A stretch of 64,000 nucleotides of DNA from Symbiodinium natans (lineage: Eukaryota; Sar; Dinophyceae; Suessiales; Symbiodiniaceae), in assembly GCA_905221605.1 (NCBI GenBank), contig CAJNDS010000483.1, positions 1 through 64,000 of the forward strand. The letters are read 5' to 3'. Position 1 is the first letter of the stretch; every line of letters starts with the position of its first letter. The translations under genes and the position numbers were made by a program. This document shows, in pieces, positions 57,592-64,000 of this stretch. Under the pieces are notes generated by a model, which ran no database searches, had not been told where the DNA came from, and worked only from the letters and a program-made list of their open reading frames with translations.

Positions 57592-57906
57592 TCAGCCTTC
57601 GAGGGCTTCAGGGTTTGAACCGGCCCAGGGGTACTTGTGTGGACAATGCCACATCTCCCTCCAGGCTCGGCGGCCAAAGGCGGCGCACTGCTTTCTGAAT
57701 TCCCGGATCGTGTCATGCCCGGTCCCCCGGTATGGGTTAAACCTTTGCGTCCGCAACAGTCGCGATGTAAATGGAACGCTTTCCTCATAGCTGCTCAGGC
57801 ATTTCATGTGACAGTTTCGTGCTGTCAGGAGGGCCTGCCAGATCACTGAAGCAAAGCACAAGTAAGAGTTGCGGGGATGCCGGGATGCCCTATCTGCCCT
57901 AGCCAC
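57592..57906 (-). CDS. Candidate anonymous exon
   Basis: After TTTGCTTCAG the frame reads IWQALLTARNCHMKCLSSYE, SRLLRTQRFNPYRGTGHDTI and EFRKQCAAFGRRAWREMW. It is protein-like with no known motif. Confidence 0.4.
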   Translation of the reverse strand: MARADRASRHPRNSYLCFASVIWQALLTARNCHMKCLSSYEESVPFTSRLLRTQRFNPYRGTGHDTIREFRKQCAAFGRRAWREMWHCPHKYPWAGSNPEALEG

Positions 57907-58299
57907 CCTAACCCGTGATTTTTTTCGAGTCCTTGCGGCTAGCGAAGCATAGTGAAGCCATGGAGGAAGGGCAAGAACATATACGAGACTCTCACAAGGC
58001 GCCTCTAAAAGACCGATCAGTGTGCCTCAGGCACGTCAGCCTAGTGGCAGCTCCCCGTCTCGGAGTGTCGGTGCTGGCGCTGTAGAAGGAACCTGCGATG
58101 CGCAACTCTGCAATTCTAAAGCCCATCCCTGCGATTCCGCTTGCCGGAGCTTGGCCCGAAAACCCCCCCAAAAAGGGCCCAAAACCTCTGTAAACCCTTC
58201 GGCCACTTAGGCCCTAAGCCCCCTCCACCTGCATCCTGCAGGTTGGGGTCCGCCGGGGCGAAGCCCGCACCCTGAATCATCGCAGGGGCTGATCGAGGT

Positions 58300-59660
58300 G
58301 TCAGAACTTAGAATTTGTCTCTACAGTGTCTGTTTAAGGGCTTGTGGATACATGTGGATGCACGAGCACGAGGTTGTAAATCTGACCGACAAGAGAAGAT
58401 TTGTCCGCAGAACCGAACACACAGTCGTAGTGCTGTGGCTGCTCTGGGTAGGGGATTGGGACACGGGCACGAAGCAGCGAAGCGGTCAGCGCTTGTGCAA
58501 AGCCCCACACTGCAACGCGCCCAAAAGTCTTCCGCCAAGCGTCCCCTCCGACTTCCGCATCAGCATCGGAACCGCCTCTCATGGAACTTCGAACAACGCT
58601 TCGAACACCCGGTTTCTGACCAGGACCCTCCACAGATACCTTCATGAAACCTTTAGCAATTCTTGACAGACATTCAGAAACTCCGAAGACCTAAATCTGA
58701 ACCCCCCGTCCCTAGACACGTCGGTTTGGGGCAGGTGGCTGGCGCTGGTGGTGCCCGGAAGCTCGGTGGAGTCTTCGGACTCCACTGGAATGGACTCACG
58801 TGCCTCACGGAGACTCCGAAGAAAGGAGATGCTCACACATGCTCACACAAATCCGCGCAAATTGATACACTCCATTCCAGGAAGCGATTCTGAACAGGGA
58901 ACTGACAGTCGAGTGGGTAAGCAGTAGCTACACGATCCTGATCCGCCTCGTGCGTTGGGGCCGTGTCCGATTCCAGTCCCCTTTCAGCAGGACCTCCCAA
59001 TGTCTCCTGCGCAACAGTATGCTGCATGTGTTGGGGTACACTTTCTGGGTCTTGGCAAGGATTGCCTGCTGTGCATTGCCTTATCAAACTCAATGTAGTC
59101 ACGACTTGACCGAACTAGCAGGCACTGTGCTCCTTCTCGGCAGCATCTGGGTTGCAAGAGCCTTCGCCAGCGCATGCAAGCGGGACTTCATCAGGGATTG
59201 ACTCCTGCAAAAAGAAGCGACCATGTCTTTCTTGCAAGAAGTTACCAGGGATTTGGTGTCGGCAGAGCACCAGGTCCTCCTCTGCTCCGCTGTTCGTGTC
59301 ACTGGCGGCATCGTGGTCGCACAGCCGCTCGCGCAACCAGGCACCAATCTGAGGGGATGATTTTCGTGAAACGTAGGACTGCTCCCTGCCATATCTGCCA
59401 TGCACTTCTGGGACAAGGCACCTCGGAAGCCATTTCGTCGGAGATGGTGTGCCCAATTCCTGCATGGCTGCAAGTGGACGAAACTGGGGGGGGGGGGGCT
59501 AAGAACCTTGCTATCTGGCGAGGCAGTGACAAACCGCGAATCAACTGTACAAAGGAGAGCTGACTGCACAGCATGTCTGATACAAGTGAGTATTGTAGAG
59601 ATTTCTCACATACCATACATAACCCCAGGCAGTTCTTCTGCTTCAGCCACATAACTGCGA
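58300..59660 (-). CDS. Candidate anonymous minus-strand gene fragments
   Basis: Protein-like stretches are 59360-59200 (IGAWLRERLCDHDAASDTNS, EEDLVLCRHQIPGNFLQERH), 58830-58720 (FLRSLREARESIPVESEDST) and 58530-58430 (FGRVAVWGFAQALTASLLRA). They may be exons of one gene. I could not join them or name a family. Confidence 0.3.
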
Positions 59661-60143
59661 CTCCGGATTGCCTGAAACTCCCGAAGCCCTAGAAACTCGA
59701 GGCCTAAACACTTAAGAAGAACCAACCCCTAAGCCCTGAAATGAAGAAAACAGAGATCGCGGGAGCGCGCTTTTCACTGTTGTTCCATCCGTGTCCCACG
59801 GCGGCCGCACTTTGTGGGATAGTGAAAAGAGCCCGAGGCTCTCCAATCACAGTGTGCAAATAGCAAAAGTCTGCCTGATGTTGTGTGTTGCTTGTTGTGC
59901 TTTTGGGTAACAGGGCAGCCGCTAGAGACACGCAGCACCTGGCGCAAATGAAGGAGAGCTACTGAGACAGTCCTGCGCGCCTACCAAGCACTTCGCACGA
60001 TGCCCTCATTCTGTGAAATACATGCTTTGGGAAGAAGCAAAAACAACAATCTGAAAAACTCTCTGGTTGGAGTGTCTATATGACGAGAGCGCGGGGAATA
60101 TTAGAGCTGCTGGAGCGCTACCGAGCGCGCGGCGCCTTGGGAC

Positions 60144-60422
60144 ATGACGCTTCTGCTCTCGACACAAGAGCGTGGTCTATTCCTACAATGGCACCCTCTT
60201 CATGTCTGCTCACATTCACGAAGGAACAAGTTTCTCGATGTTTCTCGTGCTTGGAAGGAGGAATACATCGTGCTAAGCAAAAAGAACTTTCACGTTTTGA
60301 TGCTCGCTGAAGGAGAGCCCCCCCGCCCTTTTTCAAAACGACGCTTCATGAGAGAATGCCTTGCCGCCCCTGCAGATGCTCTTATTTCGTGCCTTGCTGA
60401 ACTGTCATGGCGACAGACATAA
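60144..60422 (+). CDS. Candidate anonymous exon
   Basis: The plus-strand frame includes AWKEEYIVLSKKNFHVLMLA, EGEPPRPFSKRRFMRECLAA and ALISCLAELSWRQT, then a stop. The region is AT-richer than its surroundings. No family is recognised. Confidence 0.3.
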   Translation: MTLLLSTQERGLFLQWHPLHVCSHSRRNKFLDVSRAWKEEYIVLSKKNFHVLMLAEGEPPRPFSKRRFMRECLAAPADALISCLAELSWRQT

Positions 60423-60939
60423 TAGGGAATGAGGGAGGGAACTCCTTTTATGTTTGATAAATCAGAACAAAACTCCATTGGTATCAACAAGGGGTGCGGT
60501 GGCTTCTGGTAGCAATACAAAAAGAAACCTTGAAGGGACACTGTTGCACTCATAAATGAAAGAGCCTCTCCTACTTTTAAGAATCACAAATGTTCTATGC
60601 TTGTCAAATCACAAGAAATCATAGCCATACCTACTCTTCGTGAAGCACCAGAAGCTCCTGCATGTCACCGGAGAATATCCTCTAGGCATAACCATGAATG
60701 AACGGGCCTCTCATATATGATAATCAGAAATACAAAGATGCCGCACAGAATCAACATTGTAAACAACCTGACGCAGGACCCTCGGCATGGGGGCCACACT
60801 TGGAATTTTGATGGTTTGGCGCTTGGTGCTCTTAGTCGTTGTTTGCAAGAGAGATGTCAAGCGCTGCAAAAAGCAAATAGTCCAAAACAATGCAATCCTA
60901 CAGGTTGCCGGACCCTAACAACAACCCACCACCTAAGCC

Positions 60940-61130
60940 CCAAAAGCCCTGGAACCCCCTTACACCCCCCTGAAGACGCCGCACCCCCTAAAAGCCCCCC
61001 TTAACACCCCCTTAACACCCCTTTCATGCCTGCCCCCTTATAACCCCCTGACTACCCCCCCTGACTACCCCCTTGATACCCCTTAACACCCTCTTGATAC
61101 CCCCTTAATACCCCCTTGATACCCTTTCTT
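60940..61130. repeat. C-rich low complexity
   Basis: Irregular repeats of ACCCCCTTAACACC, TTGATACCCCC and CTGACTACCCC. Confidence 0.8.
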
Positions 61131-61459
61131 CCGCCTGCGTGGCACTTGAACTGGACGTCGCAGCCCTGGCGGCGGAGCCAGTCCGCCGATGCCTGCGCCA
61201 TGGTCTCAGAGACCATGCCTTGGTAGCTTCAGGGCTTTTGAAGACCCTCGCGGATATACATACATGTTGAACCCATATATCTTGTACATATTAAAGTCTA
61301 TTATAAAAGAATACGTGTATAGATATACACACACTATATTCACTATATCTAGTTCTAGAGATAAACACGCGCGCATCTACAAAAACATACATATCCATTT
61401 CGCATCTGCAGCTGCATATGCATGTACACATACATATCCGAGTGATACGTAGCATTTGT

Positions 61460-61792
61460 TTAGAGTATAGGTCCTAGAGGTTGCTCCCGCAGCTCAGTCA
61501 ATGCAGCAAACACTTGCATGCGGGGCCAAGGCCTTGTTATCTGATGCTGCCTTTGGCACCCATGGTCTGAGCAGATGTTGTGCAGGATTCGTGTGACATT
61601 TCGAGGCTCAGTTGTCACTATTGCACAAGGTTCATTCTGCTTGCTTGAGTCAAAACCCTCCAACGGAATGAGAGGGATTGTAGACATGGTAAAGCCATGT
61701 AAAGCCACTTGCACTGAAAAGGCTTGCCAACAAACATGACAAGCGCTTGCGAAGAATCTGGCTGGCAGCACTCTCCTTCGGAAGTTGCTCAA
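61460..61792 (-). CDS. Candidate anonymous exon
   Basis: From an internal Met at about 61686 the frame reads MSTIPLIPLEGFDSSKQNEP, CAIVTTEPRNVTRILHNICS and VFAALTELREQP. No family is recognised. Confidence 0.35.
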   Translation of the reverse strand: MSNFRRRVLPARFFASACHVCWQAFSVQVALHGFTMSTIPLIPLEGFDSSKQNEPCAIVTTEPRNVTRILHNICSDHGCQRQHQITRPWPRMQVFAALTELREQPLGPIL

Positions 61793-61799
61793 TGCTTCC

Positions 61800-63190
61800 C
61801 TTCGACACGGTTGCTCATAACGCTGCGCATTTCATCTTGGGGTAATGATTTGCTGCATGAAGATGCATTTCTTACGAGTCGCCGCGCGGATGATCGGAGA
61901 CCGAGTTTGGCGATGCAGCAGAGGTTCTTTTGCTCCCCGGTCGCGTTTCGACTGGCGCGATGCATTCTCTTGCCGTACTCAACACCAGGCACAGCATCCA
62001 CTGCCGATGGCGCATGCCGACACGAAGGCAGCGGGAGTTGAAGGTGAGGAAACCCGGGAACTGCATGGCTAACTCGCTTACTACGTGGACTTTCTCAGTC
62101 CTACAAGGAGGTCCTACATACTCGTTGCATCGATGGCATCGTTGGATATCGTTGGTATATCAGACATGGCAGCTGACTCGGCCGAGCATCGATCTTCCCG
62201 CCCGTGGCATTGAAGCGCTGCAAGTCCTACGGAAGCAGCTGTTTAAGAAGCACCGTGGTTTGTGCGACCCAACAGGCACATGGCGTTGGAGGTGTGCTCA
62301 AAGCCAGGGCTTTTCGAGACAGTTGCCGGCCACGCCCAAAGCCCTGGAAAGGGCATCGTGCAATACAAGGCGGCATCTCAAAAAACAAGAACCGAAACTC
62401 AGCACCCCTGAAACTGCTCCTCTACAACCCAAATCAGCTTTATCAATGTACTCCATTGTACTCCCCAAGTTGTTTGGGAGATTCGCGAGCTTGAAAACCT
62501 ACTCCTTCTTGAAATTTCTTGAAGGTTGGTTCATGGGCGGCTGAACGTAAAAGTAAGCGTTTGTAACAAAAATCCTCAACGCCAGATCAAGAAACCTTCT
62601 ACTGAGGGAAACGGATGGGCGGGGCTCTTGCAAACCGAGTCGGGCCGTCGCTTTGTATCGTTTACAGCGCTTTACGAGGCACGCTGCCGCCGAGACATTC
62701 AGAGCATCAGCATGGGTTGACCTCATTGCTTGTTCATCGACTTAAGCATTCGTGGCTTGTGGATGCTGTGCGGATGCTTGCAGACGCTTTTGCAGACGCA
62801 GACGCTTCGCCGATGTTGGGTCACCTCCTGAACCCCGAGAACCCCAACCTTCAAAACGGGAACCCTTCTGATACACATTCGAAAACAACGTGTCCTCCAG
62901 CCAAGCGGGTCACCAATACCAACGTCAACAAAACCACTTCGGACGCCAACTTTGTTATTGGGAACTGTGGGTAAGGGTTTGAAGTGTGGGGCTCAAAAGG
63001 CTCAGTATATCATTGTCAACCTACAATTAGTTGTGTTTGTACACTTGGCTTGTAAGAAGTAGTGTTGCTAAGTATGTGGCGGGTGGCCAGGCGTAGAGCC
63101 GGAGGCACTGCAAATACGGGTCACTGTAACTGTGACTACTAAGTATGATTAAAGGTAATCGGTGCTGCGCCTGTCGTACAGAGCCCTTGT
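61800..63190. other. No recognised gene
   Basis: Overlapping open frames occur on both strands (plus 61930-62544, 62615-62974; minus 62499-62726) without motifs. The missing 3' exons of the alpha/beta hydrolase gene may be here. Confidence 0.35.
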
Positions 63191-63195
63191 GCCGT

Positions 63196-63431
63196 AGCGC
63201 CCAGGGGCGCCAGGCCAGCCGAGCCCAAAAGGGCCAAACCGCCTGCAAAGCTTTCGAGCGCTGACGAGACCCGACTTCTTTCTGCATTGCCTTGCGTGCA
63301 GAAGTCTTAATCCGTAGACTGGCCTAGCCGAAACGGGGCTCGCAGCGCCGCGAAGGCGCTGAGGGCACCGCCCGCCGAGAAGCCAACCAAGACCAGGCGC
63401 TGGGCCGAGATGCCGGAGATGCTCGCCTCCT
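63196..63431 (-). CDS. Alpha/beta hydrolase (acyl-protein thioesterase/carboxylesterase type), two exons
   Basis: Exon 63431..63324 follows GATGCAG and reads ASISGISAQRLVLVGFSAGG, then ALSAFAALRAPFRL. It holds the nucleophile elbow G-F-S-A-G with the catalytic Ser. A GC donor (63323) joins in phase to exon 63242..about 63196, GGLALLGSAGLAPLGAT. An order of R-(I/L)-V-L-x-G-F-S-x-G-G-A followed by L-G-G-L-A-L-x-G is typical of the PF02230 esterase family, which cleaves thioester or ester bonds. The Asp and His of the triad and the N-terminus are not found. The 5' part may lie beyond 63470. Confidence 0.65.
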
Positions 63432-63838
63432 CTGCATCGTCAGGTCACGTGATTGACATTCTCAGGCGGAGCCATCCCAATCTTTAATCGTGGTAGGAGG
63501 GTTGATGCGGAGAGAACGGGACGCTGGAGGAAGGCAGCCGTCCCAGGAAAGGCCACTGCCAATCCGTGTGTGTCCTGCCGTATACGGGCTTTCAGGACTA
63601 AATGCATCTACGTCTCCGTTTCGAGGATGTTGATGAGCTCTTTGGAGCTGGCCTCGCCCGTGAAATCTCAGATGAATCTCAGAGACTCTGCTCAGAACGA
63701 GACGCTGCACGTACATGAACTGGGCTACAGAACAAAACACGCTCAGCATTTTCAGAGCTTAGATCTCATGTCAACACTGCTTATGTTGATGACGGACACA
63801 TTTTTGGATCTGCCTTGACTTCTTGCCTAGGTGACATT

Positions 63839-63866
63839 GTTGGTTGGTTGGTTGGTTGGTTGGTCG
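63839..63866. repeat. TTGG microsatellite
   Basis: Six or seven TTGG units near the right edge. Confidence 0.95.
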
Positions 63867-64000
63867 GTGGACCGGCTCACAGCAGTAGCCGCAGCCATAC
63901 AACCGCGTCCTGTTCATTTCTCAGAAGGGCTCTGCAGACGTCATCGCCCCCCCTCCAGGAACAGTTCAAGCGGAGGCTTACTAGCGAACTTGCAGCCAAG

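Overview
The window looks like nuclear DNA of a dinoflagellate, probably Symbiodiniaceae or a relative. The evidence is the many short interstitial blocks of the plant-type telomere unit CCCTAAA/TTTAGGG, genes broken into very short exons, introns that begin with GC or GA as well as GT, short direct repeats shared by donor and acceptor sites, and many microsatellites and minisatellites. Almost no gene here is a simple open reading frame. The genes named below were found by joining short exons by hand, using reading phase and family motifs. Terminal exons are often missing and the models are predictions.

Layout. 1-4.6 kb: repeats and no recognised gene. 4.67-5.01 kb: part of a DxD-type glycosyltransferase (minus). 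5.93-8.11 kb: a small mobile element bounded by two inverted MITE-like modules, holding a decayed DDE integrase and a tyrosine-rich companion reading frame. 8.2-22.5 kb: mostly anonymous, with foldback repeats, microsatellites and some candidate minus-strand exons. 22.6-26.35 kb: a dense satellite region with a 48-bp array, a hairpin minisatellite, GGAACAG palindromes, a telomere-like cluster, a 47-bp array and an inverted array. 30.0-33.97 kb: an atypical short-chain dehydrogenase/reductase gene with about 15 exons. 35.86-39.99 kb: a gene or gene pair encoding a coilin-like N-terminal fold followed by a La motif. 40-48 kb: anonymous, with many telomere-like blocks, a possible PDZ exon and a possible PAN-domain reading frame. 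48.0-50.2 kb, perhaps reaching 52.6 kb: a Mei2-like RNA-binding gene. 52.7-53.64 kb: a helical protein whose last exon ends in a telomere-like block. 54.8-56.7 kb: a coiled-coil protein made of a 6-residue repeat with a 144-bp higher-order period. 63.2-63.43 kb: exons of an alpha/beta hydrolase.

Every gene named with confidence lies on the minus strand, which fits the unidirectional gene arrays of dinoflagellates. Two of the proteins (Mei2-like and coilin/La) point to RNA metabolism, but there is no sign of an operon or shared pathway. The most unusual points are the apparent coilin-La fusion, telomere-like repeats that sit inside an intron and supply stop codons, the MITE-bounded integrase element, and the linked satellite families at 22.6-26.3 kb.
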